Origin: CAKUFA01 sp963618735
GTDB lineage: Bacteria > Bacillota > Clostridia > Christensenellales > Aristaeellaceae
Length of the DNA: 64,000 bases
Assembly (NCBI GenBank): GCA_963618735.1
Contig: CAVEUM010000009.1
Span: 16,705-80,704 of the forward strand
Direction of reading: 5' to 3'
Positions 42,103-50,504 of the stretch are shown piece by piece. Within the stretch, counting starts at the first letter, position 1, and the number at the start of each line of letters is the position of its first letter. Both the position numbers and the translations under genes were made by a program. The notes under the pieces were generated by a model. The model ran no database searches, was not told the DNA's origin, and saw only the letters and a program-made list of their open reading frames with translations.

Positions 42103-42252
42103 AGGATCCTCCTCAGGAATGATCGATCACGCTGTAAGTATAGCATAAAACCGAAGAAATAAGAAAAATACGAAATAACGAGAAATCTTTTGATATTTGC
42201 ACGTAAACACGGAAATTTGACGAAAAAAAGCCGAATTTCAGAAAAGAAAGAC
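42103..42252. other. AT-rich divergent region before groES
   Basis: About 150 AT-rich bases between mutY (minus) and the groESL promoter (plus). No additional gene or RNA is visible; it presumably carries the mutY promoter. Confidence 0.5.
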
Positions 42253-42281
42253 TTGACCTTTAGCAAGAAATGTCGTATAGT
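42253..42281 (+). promoter_or_regulatory. groESL sigma-A promoter
   Basis: TTGACC (42253-42258), a 17-base spacer and TATAGT (42276-42281), just upstream of the CIRCE operator. Confidence 0.88.
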
Positions 42282-42293
42282 ACCCAATGTAAG

Positions 42294-42320
42294 TTAGCAC
42301 TCAACCTAAATGAGTGCTAA
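42294..42320 (+). promoter_or_regulatory. CIRCE operator (HrcA binding site)
   Basis: A perfect TTAGCACTC-N9-GAGTGCTAA, the consensus controlling inverted repeat of heat-shock genes. It lies 12 bases after the -10 box, so HrcA should repress groESL until heat or misfolded proteins titrate GroEL. Confidence 0.97.
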
Positions 42321-42354
42321 CAGGACGAAAAGCAAACGCAGGAGGAATATTAAA

Positions 42355-42639
42355 ATGGCCGTGAAGCCTTTGGGTGACCGTGTGGTCATCAAGAATTGTG
42401 AAGCAGAAGAAACCACGAAGTCTGGTTTGATCCTGACCAGCGCTGCAAAGGAAAAGCCCCAGATGGCAGAAGTGCTGGCTGTTGGCCCTGGCGGCATGGT
42501 GGATGGCAAGGAAGTTACCATGCAGGTGCAGGTTGGCCAGAAGGTTATCTATTCCAAGTACGCCGGCACGGAAGTTAAGATCGATGGCGAAGAGATCATC
42601 ATCGTCCGTCAGAGCGACATCCTGGCTGTTGTGGAGTAA
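42355..42639 (+). CDS. groES: Co-chaperonin GroES
   Basis: 94 aa starting MAVKPLGDRVVIKN, with AGGAGG upstream. It forms the heptameric lid of the GroEL folding chamber. KPLGDRVVI, VLAVGPGG, the mobile loop region (EETTKSGLIL) and GQKVIYSKYAGTEVKIDGEE are all typical. It is controlled by the CIRCE operator and co-transcribed with groEL, 78 bases downstream. Confidence 0.97.
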   Translation: MAVKPLGDRVVIKNCEAEETTKSGLILTSAAKEKPQMAEVLAVGPGGMVDGKEVTMQVQVGQKVIYSKYAGTEVKIDGEEIIIVRQSDILAVVE

Positions 42640-42717
42640 AAAGCAAGGCTTCGTTTTACCCTCTATATAATAGGAAGCGAAGCAATCAAAATTACAAAGT
42701 AAAGGAGTTTGATACCT

Positions 42718-44349
42718 ATGGCAAAGCAGATTCAATATGGCGAACAGGCTCGCCGTAGCCTGGAAAAGGGCGTTAATGCACTGGCTGATACTGTGAAGAT
42801 TACCCTGGGACCGAAGGGCCGCAATGTGGTGCTGGACAAGAAGTACGGCGCTCCCCTCATCACCAACGATGGTGTGACCATCGCTAAGGAGATTGAGCTG
42901 GAAGATCCCTTCGAAAACATGGGCGCTCAGCTGGTGAAGGAAGTTTCCACCAAGACCAATGACGTTGCCGGCGACGGCACCACCACCGCTACGCTGCTGG
43001 CTCAGGCCATCATCCGTGAAGGCTTGAAGAACCTGGCTGCCGGTGCAAACCCCATGGTGCTGAAGAAGGGCATCGAGGCTGCTACCGAAGCTGCTGTGAA
43101 GGGCCTGCGCGAGTTGAGCCAGCCCGTTTCCAGCAAGCAGGCTATTGCTCAGGTTGCTGCTAACTCTGCTGCTGACGAGACCATCGGCAAGCTGATCTCT
43201 GACGCTATGGAAACCGTGGGCAATGACGGCGTGATCACCGTTGAAGAGAGCAAGACCATGACCACTGGCATGACCACTGTGGAAGGCATGCAGTTTGACC
43301 GTGGCTATGCTTCTGCTTACATGGTAACCGATACCGAGAAGATGGAAGCTGTTCTGGATGATCCGGTTGTTCTGATCACCGACAAGAAGATCAGCAACAT
43401 CCAGGAGATTCTGCCCCTGCTGGAGCAGGTTGTGCAGACCGGCAAGAAGATGCTGATCATCGCTGAGGATGTGGAAGGCGAAGCCCTGAGCACCCTGGTT
43501 GTGAACAAGCTGCGCGGCACTTTCACCTGCGTTGCTGTCAAGGCTCCCGGCTTTGGCGATCGCCGCAAGGACATGCTGCAGGATATCGCTATCCTGACCG
43601 GCGGCACTGTGATCTCTGCTGACACTGGCATGGAGCTGAAGGAAGCTACCCTCGACATGCTGGGCCGGGCTCGTCAGGTGAAGGTCAACAAGGAGAACAC
43701 CACCATCGTTGGCGGTGCTGGCGACAAGGCTGTAATCGATGCCCGTGTTGCTCAGATCCGTGCTCAGATTGGTGAAACCACCAGCGATTATGACCGTGAG
43801 AAGCTGCAGGAGCGTCTGGCCAAGCTGGCTGGCGGCGTTGCAGTGATCCAGGTTGGTGCTGCTACCGAGGTTGAGATGAAGGAGCGCAAGCTGCGCATCG
43901 AAGACGCTCTGGCTGCTACCCGTGCTGCAGTGGAAGAGGGCATCGTGCCTGGCGGCGGTATTGCTCTGCTGAATGTTCTGCCCACCGTGCGTGCTGAGCT
44001 GAACAACTATGCCGGCGATGCCAAGACTGGTGTGCAGATCGTCCTGCGTGCTCTGGAAGAGCCGATTCGTCAGATCGCTCTGAACGCTGGCATTGATGGC
44101 AGCGTGATTGTTGAGAATATCAAGAATGCTCAGAAGCCCGGCTATGGCTATGACGCTCTGAAGGGCGAGTATGTGGACATGATCGAGCGCGGCATCATCG
44201 ACCCCACGAAGGTGACTCGTTCCGCTCTGCAGAACGCTGCCAGCGTGGCTGCTATGGTGCTGACCACCGAGTCTCTGGTGGCTGATATCCCCGCTCCCGA
44301 ACCCGCAGCTCCCGCTGGCGGTGCAGGCGGCATGGGCGGCATGTACTAA
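42718..44349 (+). CDS. groEL: Chaperonin GroEL
   Basis: 543 aa starting MAKQIQYGEQARRSLEKG, with AAAGGAG nine bases before the ATG. It folds proteins in a double-ring ATP-driven chamber. LGPKGRNVVLDK, NDGVTIAKEIELEDPFENMG, VAGDGTTTATLLAQAI and the hinge region are intact, and the C-terminus is the usual GGM repeat (GGAGGMGGMY). Codon use is noticeably more biased toward GCT, GTT and CTG than in neighbouring genes, as expected for a highly expressed protein. Confidence 0.98.
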   Translation: MAKQIQYGEQARRSLEKGVNALADTVKITLGPKGRNVVLDKKYGAPLITNDGVTIAKEIELEDPFENMGAQLVKEVSTKTNDVAGDGTTTATLLAQAIIREGLKNLAAGANPMVLKKGIEAATEAAVKGLRELSQPVSSKQAIAQVAANSAADETIGKLISDAMETVGNDGVITVEESKTMTTGMTTVEGMQFDRGYASAYMVTDTEKMEAVLDDPVVLITDKKISNIQEILPLLEQVVQTGKKMLIIAEDVEGEALSTLVVNKLRGTFTCVAVKAPGFGDRRKDMLQDIAILTGGTVISADTGMELKEATLDMLGRARQVKVNKENTTIVGGAGDKAVIDARVAQIRAQIGETTSDYDREKLQERLAKLAGGVAVIQVGAATEVEMKERKLRIEDALAATRAAVEEGIVPGGGIALLNVLPTVRAELNNYAGDAKTGVQIVLRALEEPIRQIALNAGIDGSVIVENIKNAQKPGYGYDALKGEYVDMIERGIIDPTKVTRSALQNAASVAAMVLTTESLVADIPAPEPAAPAGGAGGMGGMY

Positions 44350-44380
44350 GATGAATGCGTTCCGTTAAGGGACGGCTTGG

Positions 44381-44413
44381 ATCGGCGTCTGCGAATAGCA
44401 GACGCCGATTTTT
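44381..44413 (+). terminator. groESL terminator
   Basis: ATCGGCGTCTGC pairs with GCAGACGCCGAT around a five-base loop and runs into TTTT. Confidence 0.85.
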
Positions 44414-44514
44414 CGTTACTTTGACTATTTTACATATGGTCAATTTGCACAAGACGTACAGAAATCTTCTCTGCGGCAAGGTAACAGAAAATGAAGTTTG
44501 TCCCATAAAACTGC

Positions 44515-44542
44515 TTGAAATTCGGCTGAAAATGATTATAAT
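44515..44542 (+). promoter_or_regulatory. Promoter of the ATP synthase operon
   Basis: TTGAAA (44515-44520), a 16-base spacer and a consensus TATAAT (44537-44542). Transcription should start at about 44548-44550. Confidence 0.8.
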
Positions 44543-44547
44543 GACAA

Positions 44548-44578
44548 ACGCCCGGCAGGCTTGTGCCCGCCAGGGCGT
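44548..44578 (+). other. Stable hairpin at the 5' end of the atp mRNA
   Basis: ACGCCC-GGCAGGC and GCCCGCC-A-GGGCGT form a 12-13 bp GC-rich stem with a TTGT loop. It begins at the predicted transcription start, so the mRNA would start with a stem-loop. There is no T run behind it, so it is not a terminator. Such 5'-terminal hairpins can protect mRNA from decay. Confidence 0.6.
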
Positions 44579-44650
44579 TATTTCGTTGAACACGGTATTG
44601 TGTAGACGAGAGAAAAAAGGAAAAGTTTTCCCGAAAGGAGGAAATCCAGA

Positions 44651-45511
44651 ATGGAAAGAACGGAAAAAATCAAAGAAAAACAGGAGCGAAGCACGCTTGC
44701 TCGTATGCTTCCATGGATCTGCATTATTCTGCTCCTGCTGGCGGCTGTGATCATTAGTTTGATCCAGAATCCGCAGGTGAAGAGCGAATCTATCAAGGAA
44801 ACCATGCGCGATGCTGTTTTGCACGAAACAGGCAAAATCAGCCTGTTCGGATGGAAAGACGTTAATCCGGGATTGATTTCTGCCATGACCATTACGGTGG
44901 TATTGCTGATTGTGGCGGCTGTCATCCGAATTTTCGTCATCCCGAAGTTCACCTATGTTCCTGGTCGATTCCAGCTGCTGCTGGAACAGTGGGTTGGCTA
45001 CTTCGACAATCTGGCCAAGTCCAACAGTCCTCATCGTAACGGGTTTCTGGGTGCTTATCTCTTTGGCGCAGGCAGTTATGTGTTTATCAGCACCCTGTTT
45101 GAGCTGTTCGGCTTCCAGGGAGTAACAACCACAGGCGCGTCCATCGCACTTCCTGCGCCGCTGTCCGATGTGAATGCGGCCATCGCGCTGGGCTGCCTGT
45201 CCTATCTGGTGATCATGGCAGGAGGCGTTGCTGTTAACGGCATTGGCGGTGTTGGAAAGGCATTGAAGGAATTTTCCCTTCCCATCTCCATGAGCTTCCG
45301 TCTGTTTGGCGCACTGCTGAGCGGCCTGCTGGTGACGGAGCTGGTGTACTACTACATCAGCCTGAGCTTTGTGCTCCCCGTTATTGTGGGTGTCCTGTTC
45401 ACGCTGCTTCACGCATTGATTCAAACCTACGTGCTGACCATGCTGACGGCATTGTACTACGGCGAGGTTTCTGAACCGTCAAAGAAAAAAGCAAAGACAA
45501 AGAAGCAATGA
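44651..45511 (+). CDS. atpB: ATP synthase F0 subunit a
   Basis: 286 aa membrane protein that forms the proton half-channels against the c-ring. AAAGGAGG precedes the ATG. The essential arginine is in SMSFRLFGALLSG; the residue after RLFG is Ala where most a subunits have Asn (RLFGN). Later helices include a C-terminal LLHALIQTYVLTMLTALYYGE, which matches the family's final helix with the conserved Gln. The protein has an unusually long basic N-terminus and a Lys-rich C-terminus. It is the first gene of the operon; no atpI is visible. Confidence 0.9.
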   Translation: MERTEKIKEKQERSTLARMLPWICIILLLLAAVIISLIQNPQVKSESIKETMRDAVLHETGKISLFGWKDVNPGLISAMTITVVLLIVAAVIRIFVIPKFTYVPGRFQLLLEQWVGYFDNLAKSNSPHRNGFLGAYLFGAGSYVFISTLFELFGFQGVTTTGASIALPAPLSDVNAAIALGCLSYLVIMAGGVAVNGIGGVGKALKEFSLPISMSFRLFGALLSGLLVTELVYYYISLSFVLPVIVGVLFTLLHALIQTYVLTMLTALYYGEVSEPSKKKAKTKKQ

Positions 45512-45533
45512 ATTTAGAAAGAGGTAATTGACA

Positions 45534-45914
45534 ATGAAGACTCTGCTGAAGAAGATCTCTGCGATCCTTGTTTTGACACTGATGGTAGCTGCTTTGATTA
45601 TTCCTGCCTATGCAGCAGATGACAGCGATGCACAGACTGCCGCTGTGACCACTGAAGCTACCTCCGCCGAAGCTGTTACCGAAGCAAACACGACCAGCAG
45701 CAAAGCTATGTCCGCTGCCATTGCGATTGGTCTTGCCGCTGCCAGCGGTGCTATCGCCATGGGTATGGCCGTTTGCAAGGCAACCGAAAGCATTGCCCGT
45801 CAGCCTGAGGCTGAGAGCAAAATCCGCACCACGCTGATGTTGGGTCTGGTGTTCATTGAAACCGCCATCATCTACGCATTGCTGGTCGTTATCCTGATCA
45901 TCTTCGTCCTCTAA
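45534..45914 (+). CDS. atpE: ATP synthase F0 subunit c with leader and acidic linker
   Basis: 126 aa, much longer than the usual 70-85. The first ~27 residues look like a signal peptide (KKISAILVLTLMVAALIIPAYA), then an acidic Ala/Thr/Glu linker of about 30 residues, then the normal two-helix hairpin: AAIAIGLAAASGAIAMGMAV, the conserved loop ARQPEA, and GLVFIETAIIYALLVV with the ion-binding Glu. The Gln that marks the first helix of sodium c-rings is replaced (Met), so proton coupling is more likely. GAGG lies nine bases before this ATG; an in-frame TTG two codons earlier is less likely. Confidence 0.88.
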   Translation: MKTLLKKISAILVLTLMVAALIIPAYAADDSDAQTAAVTTEATSAEAVTEANTTSSKAMSAAIAIGLAAASGAIAMGMAVCKATESIARQPEAESKIRTTLMLGLVFIETAIIYALLVVILIIFVL

Positions 45915-45937
45915 TGTGAGAAGGCAGGTGAAAGACA

Positions 45938-46441
45938 ATGAGTATGCCTTTGAACGTTGACTGGCAGCAGATTCTTCTGCATTTGCTGAATTTCGCGATT
46001 CTGGCTGCTGGTCTGTATCTCCTCCTGTACAAGCCCGTGAAGAATTTCATGAACAAGAGGGAAGAGTATTACAAGCAGATGAATGCGGATGCAGAAAGCA
46101 AGCTGGAGCATGCCGCAACCCTGGAAAAAGAACATCAGGCACAGCTGGAAAGCGTAGACGCCGAGCTTCGCCGGAAGAAGGAGCAGGCTGCGCAGGAGCT
46201 GGCAGCGGTCAAGCAGACTGAGCTGCAGAATGCCCATGCTGAGGCTGAAAAGATCATTGCCAATGCAAAGGCTTCCGCACAGGCTGAGCATGACAAAATC
46301 CTGTCCTCTGCACAGGAAGAAATCGGAGAGCTGGCTGCAGCTGCGACGAAGCGCCTGATTCATGCATCCATGGATCAGGTCTGCGATGAGTTCTTTGCCG
46401 CCGCAGGAGGTGAGCATCAGAATGGAAAAGACCATGAGTGA
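45938..46441 (+). CDS. atpF: ATP synthase F0 subunit b
   Basis: 167 aa, a normal length. One N-terminal membrane helix (LLHLLNFAILAAGLYLLLYKP) is followed by a long charged helix (EEYYKQMNADAESKLEHAATLEKEHQ..) that forms the dimeric peripheral stalk. The last 20 bases overlap the start of the fused delta-alpha gene. In ordinary operons atpH follows here; no separate delta gene is present. Confidence 0.93.
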   Translation: MSMPLNVDWQQILLHLLNFAILAAGLYLLLYKPVKNFMNKREEYYKQMNADAESKLEHAATLEKEHQAQLESVDAELRRKKEQAAQELAAVKQTELQNAHAEAEKIIANAKASAQAEHDKILSSAQEEIGELAAAATKRLIHASMDQVCDEFFAAAGGEHQNGKDHE

Positions 46442-48218
46442 AATTTCCACGGCTTACCTGTATAGTGCAGTTCAGCCGGATGCTGCACACATGGAGCGGT
46501 TTACCGCTTTCCTGAAGGAGAAGTATCACTGCGACATCAAGCTGACCTGGCAGCAGGATCCGTCTTTGAAAATGGGCTTCCGTCTGGTCGTAGGCAAGGA
46601 AACCTACAACTGGGGCGTTGATGACCGACTTGATTTGCTGAAGGCTGAATGGAAGGCTGCTTCGAAAAACAGGAAGAGCAACATTCTGCCGCTGCTGAAG
46701 AAGACGCTGGAAGAGTGGCAGCCGCACATTCTTCCGGAGGAAACGGGTGAAGTGCTGTCTGTCGGCGATGGCATTGCCAGAGTTGGCGGACTTCCCAGCG
46801 TCAGATATGGTGAGATTCTCGTGTTTGACGGCGGCGTTTCCGGCATGGTGCAGGATCTGCGGGAAGAGGATGTGGGCTGCATTCTTTTCGGCGATGATCA
46901 TGACATCTGCGAAGGCAGCACGGTCAGGCGCACCGGAAAAGCAGCTGGCATCCCTGTGGGCGAGGCTTTTGTTGGCCGCGTAATTGATGCTTTGGGCAAT
47001 CCTATTGATGAGCAGGGTGATATTGAAGCTGCGGACTATCGTCCCATTGAGCGGCCGGCACCCAGCATCATCGATCGTCAGTCGGTGAATCAGCCTATGG
47101 AAACGGGTCTGTTGGCCATTGACTCCATGTTTCCTATTGGCCGCGGACAGCGTGAATTGATTATCGGCGACCGTCAAACGGGCAAAACCGCCATTGCGGT
47201 GGATACGATTCTGAACCAGAAGGGGAAGAACGTCATCTGCATTTATGTGGCCATCGGACAGAAGGCAAGCTCTGTGGCGCAGCTTGTGCAGACACTCCGT
47301 GCGAATGACGCAATGAAGTACACCGTGGTTGTGTGTGCAACCGCCAGCGAAACGGCACCTATCCAGTACATTGCGCCCTATGCGGGATGCGCCATGGGCG
47401 AGTATTTCATGGAGCAGGGGAAAGACGTGCTGATCGTTTATGACGATCTTTCCAAGCACGCCATTGCCTATCGTTCCATGTCACTGCTGCTGGAGCGTTC
47501 TCCCGGACGTGAAGCGTACCCTGGCGACGTGTTCTATCTCCACTCCCGTTTGCTGGAGCGGTCTGCTCACCTTTCTGATGCAAAGGGCGGCGGCAGCATG
47601 ACAGCACTGCCGATTGTGGAAACCCAGGCAGGTGACGTGTCCGCCTATATTCCTACCAACATTATTTCCATCACGGATGGTCAGATTTTCCTGGAAAGCG
47701 ACTTGTTCTTCTCTGGCCAGCGTCCCGCAGTGAACGTGGGTCTGTCCGTTTCCCGTGTGGGCGGCGCCGCACAGACCAAGGCCATGAAGAAGGCCGCAGG
47801 TGCACTTCGACTGGAGCTGGCGCAGTACCGTGAGATGGAAGTCTTCACGCAGTTTTCCAGCGATTTGGACGAAGCAACCAAGCAGCAATTGACCTATGGT
47901 CAGGGCTTGATGGAGATGCTCAAGCAGGATCGTTCCCATCCTATGCAGCAGCACCAGCAGGTGATTACCCTGGTGGCGGCACTTGATCATGTGATGCAGA
48001 ATGTGCCTGTTCGTGAGGTCAAGAAGTTCCAGACAAATCTGATTGCTTACGTTGAAAAGCAGGGTGCATCCATCTGCCAGGAGATTGACCGGAAGGGACA
48101 GCTTTCGGATGACTTGAAGCAGGAAATTCTGCGTCTGTCCCATGAATTTCTGGAGCAGTATTCTGCAGGCAAGGCAACACAGGCGGTGAACGCGAATGGC
48201 AAACGCGAAGGAAATTAA
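46422..48218 (+). CDS. atpA: ATP synthase delta (C-terminal domain)-alpha fusion
   Basis: 598 aa, about 90 residues longer than typical alpha. Residues ~10-80 read TAYLYSAVQPDAAHMERF, then LTWQQDPSLKMGFRLVVGKE and WGVDDRLDLLKAEW, which aligns with the C-terminal domain of delta (atpH: V.SA..L....L..L......K..L....D.SL.GG..V.IG....DGSV...L). The usual alpha protein follows without a frame break: EETGEVLSVGDGIARVGGL, Walker A GDRQTGKTAIAVD and the arginine-finger segment GLSVSRVGGAAQ. The delta N-terminal domain, which normally binds alpha, is missing. GGAGG lies 11 bases before ATG 46422. Confidence 0.93.
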   Translation: MEKTMSEISTAYLYSAVQPDAAHMERFTAFLKEKYHCDIKLTWQQDPSLKMGFRLVVGKETYNWGVDDRLDLLKAEWKAASKNRKSNILPLLKKTLEEWQPHILPEETGEVLSVGDGIARVGGLPSVRYGEILVFDGGVSGMVQDLREEDVGCILFGDDHDICEGSTVRRTGKAAGIPVGEAFVGRVIDALGNPIDEQGDIEAADYRPIERPAPSIIDRQSVNQPMETGLLAIDSMFPIGRGQRELIIGDRQTGKTAIAVDTILNQKGKNVICIYVAIGQKASSVAQLVQTLRANDAMKYTVVVCATASETAPIQYIAPYAGCAMGEYFMEQGKDVLIVYDDLSKHAIAYRSMSLLLERSPGREAYPGDVFYLHSRLLERSAHLSDAKGGGSMTALPIVETQAGDVSAYIPTNIISITDGQIFLESDLFFSGQRPAVNVGLSVSRVGGAAQTKAMKKAAGALRLELAQYREMEVFTQFSSDLDEATKQQLTYGQGLMEMLKQDRSHPMQQHQQVITLVAALDHVMQNVPVREVKKFQTNLIAYVEKQGASICQEIDRKGQLSDDLKQEILRLSHEFLEQYSAGKATQAVNANGKREGN

Positions 48219-49104
48219 AAGCCGCATTAACAGTGTGAAGGATACGCAGAAAATCACCAATGCCATGTACCTGATTGCATCCACCAAGATGCGCAAGGCA
48301 AAGAGCGAGCTGGAAAACACTCGCCCGTATTTCATGGCACTGAAGGGTGAAATCAAGCGTATCTTCCGCACGGTGAATGATGTGGAAAGCAGGTATTTCT
48401 ATCCGGCAGAAGGCGAGCCTGCCCTGAACGGAACCTATGCGGTGCTGGTGATTACAGCAGACAAGGGTCTGGCGGGTGCCTACAACCAGAACGCGATCAA
48501 AGAGGCTGAAAAGCTTCTGCAGCAGCACCAGGACACGAAACTTTTCGTGGTTGGTGAGTACGGACGTCAGGCCTTCATGCAGCGGCATATTCCTATTGAG
48601 AAGAGCTTCCTGTACACCGCGCAGAATCCTACGCTGCACAGGGCTCGGGAAATTGCAAGCCTGCTGTTGGATTTGTTCGATCAACGTAAGGTGGACAAGA
48701 TTTTCATTGTCTATACTGACTTGAAGAGCAGCCAGGATGCGCAGGCCATTTCGACACGTCTGCTGCCGTTCCACCGTGCATACTTTGCGACCACCACGGA
48801 AGAAAAGGCCGTGACCACACCCTTTGAGTTTGAACCCTCGGTGGGTGCCGTGCTGGATAACATCATGCACAGCTACGTGACGGGTTTCATTTACAGCGCG
48901 CTGGTGGATAGCTTTTGCAGCGAACAGAATGCCCGCATGACGGCTATGGATTCCGCTAATAAGAATGCACAGGAAATTTTGAGTGACCTGACGATTCAGT
49001 ATAACCGCGTTCGTCAGGCAGCCATTACCCAGGAAATCACAGAGGTTTCCGCTGGCGCGAAGGCACAAAAGAAGAAGCGGTTAAAGGAGGCGAATGCTTC
49101 ATGA
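48196..49104 (+). CDS. atpG: ATP synthase F1 subunit gamma
   Basis: 302 aa. The central rotor shaft. MANAKEIKSRINSVKDTQKI at the N-terminus and the C-terminal NARMTAMDSANKNAQEIL with LTIQYNRVRQAAITQEITE are the conserved coiled-coil ends of gamma. It overlaps the end of the delta-alpha gene by 23 bases and its stop overlaps the atpD start, so the operon is tightly coupled. Confidence 0.95.
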   Translation: MANAKEIKSRINSVKDTQKITNAMYLIASTKMRKAKSELENTRPYFMALKGEIKRIFRTVNDVESRYFYPAEGEPALNGTYAVLVITADKGLAGAYNQNAIKEAEKLLQQHQDTKLFVVGEYGRQAFMQRHIPIEKSFLYTAQNPTLHRAREIASLLLDLFDQRKVDKIFIVYTDLKSSQDAQAISTRLLPFHRAYFATTTEEKAVTTPFEFEPSVGAVLDNIMHSYVTGFIYSALVDSFCSEQNARMTAMDSANKNAQEILSDLTIQYNRVRQAAITQEITEVSAGAKAQKKKRLKEANAS

Positions 49105-50504
49105 ATACAGGAAAGATCGTGACTGTATCCGGTCCTGTGATTGACGTGCGGTTTCCGCATGGTCAGCTTCCGAAAATCAAGGAAGCTCTGCGCGTCAACG
49201 TAGATGGCACGGAACGGGTCATGGAAGTCGCACAGCATATTGGTCATGATACAGTACGCTGCATTATGCTGGCGGAAAGTGAAAATATCGTGCGCGGCAT
49301 GGATGTGCAGGCCGATGGCAATGGAATCCGCGTTCCTGTAGGCGAGTGCACGCTTGGCCGCATGTTTAACGTTCTTGGTCAGCCGATTGACGGCGGTGAA
49401 AGCGTACCCACAACGGAAAAGCACTGGGAGATCCATCGGAAAGCACCGTCGTTTGCACAGCAGCGCCCTGCGGTGGAAATTCTTGAAACTGGCATCAAGG
49501 TTATTGACTTGCTGGAGCCCTATCCAAAGGGAGGCAAGATTGGCCTGTTCGGCGGCGCTGGCGTTGGCAAAACCGTGCTGATTCAGGAACTGATTCACAA
49601 CGTTGCCATGGAGCACGGCGGATATTCCATCTTTACCGGCGTTGGCGAGCGCAGCCGTGAGGGCAACGACCTGTGGACGGAAATGCGTGAGAGCGGCGTT
49701 ATTGATAAAACGGCGCTGGTCTTCGGCCAGATGAACGAATCTCCCGGCGTGCGTATGCGTGTTGCCCTGTCTGGCCTGACCATGGCAGAGTATTTCCGCG
49801 ATGAAGAGCACAAGGATGTTCTGCTGTTCATCGATAACATCTTCCGTTTTGTTCAGGCAGGCAGTGAAGTTTCCACTCTGCTGGGACGTATGCCTTCTGC
49901 CGTTGGCTACCAGCCTACACTGGCTGAGGAAATGGGCGCATTGCAGGAGCGGATTACTTCGACCCGGGAAGGCTCCGTCACCTCTGTGCAGGCCGTCTAT
50001 GTGCCTGCCGATGACCTGACTGACCCTGCGCCTGCAACGACTTTTACGCACCTGGATGCAACCACCGTGCTGAGCCGTAAGATTGCTGAGCAGGGTATCT
50101 ATCCTGCCGTGGATCCTTTGGCGTCTACTTCTCGTATTCTGGAAGCGTCCATTGTGGGCGAAGAGCATTACGAAGTGGCACGCAAAGTGCAGGAAATCCT
50201 TCAAAAATATCACGAGCTGCAGGACATCATCGCGATCCTTGGTATGGATGAATTGGGCGAGGAGGATAAACAGACGGTCACCCGTGCCCGCAGAATTCAG
50301 AAGTTCCTGGCGCAGCCGTTCCATGTGGCAGAAAAGTTCACGGGCATCACTGGCGTGTATGTGCCGCTGAAGGAAACGATCCGCGGTTTCAAGGCCATTG
50401 TGAATGGCGAAATGGATCAGTATCCTGAGGCTGCCTTCTATAATGCGGGAACCATCGAGGACGTCGTGAAGAAGGCAGAGCAGATGGAGGCTCACCATGA
50501 ATAA
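49101..50504 (+). CDS. atpD: ATP synthase F1 subunit beta
   Basis: 467 aa, the catalytic subunit. It starts MNTGKIVTVSGPVIDV and contains Walker A GGAGVGKTVLIQEL, the catalytic-Glu segment GVGERSREGNDLW, LLFIDNIFRFVQAGSEVS and the DELSEED-type loop, here DELGEED, which matches the family. Nothing in the catalytic site appears altered. It overlaps atpG by four bases and atpC by eight. Confidence 0.97.
   Translation: MNTGKIVTVSGPVIDVRFPHGQLPKIKEALRVNVDGTERVMEVAQHIGHDTVRCIMLAESENIVRGMDVQADGNGIRVPVGECTLGRMFNVLGQPIDGGESVPTTEKHWEIHRKAPSFAQQRPAVEILETGIKVIDLLEPYPKGGKIGLFGGAGVGKTVLIQELIHNVAMEHGGYSIFTGVGERSREGNDLWTEMRESGVIDKTALVFGQMNESPGVRMRVALSGLTMAEYFRDEEHKDVLLFIDNIFRFVQAGSEVSTLLGRMPSAVGYQPTLAEEMGALQERITSTREGSVTSVQAVYVPADDLTDPAPATTFTHLDATTVLSRKIAEQGIYPAVDPLASTSRILEASIVGEEHYEVARKVQEILQKYHELQDIIAILGMDELGEEDKQTVTRARRIQKFLAQPFHVAEKFTGITGVYVPLKETIRGFKAIVNGEMDQYPEAAFYNAGTIEDVVKKAEQMEAHHE

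Noticed and set aside
45534..45914. Sodium-driven ATP synthase
   Set aside because: The Gln of the first helix is replaced and the Glu is followed by Thr-Ala rather than Ser-Thr; the case for sodium is weak.
46362..46421. A frameshifted remnant of the delta N-terminal domain before the fusion
   Set aside because: Only about 60 bases lie between, all inside atpF; there is no space for the missing ~100 residues in any frame.
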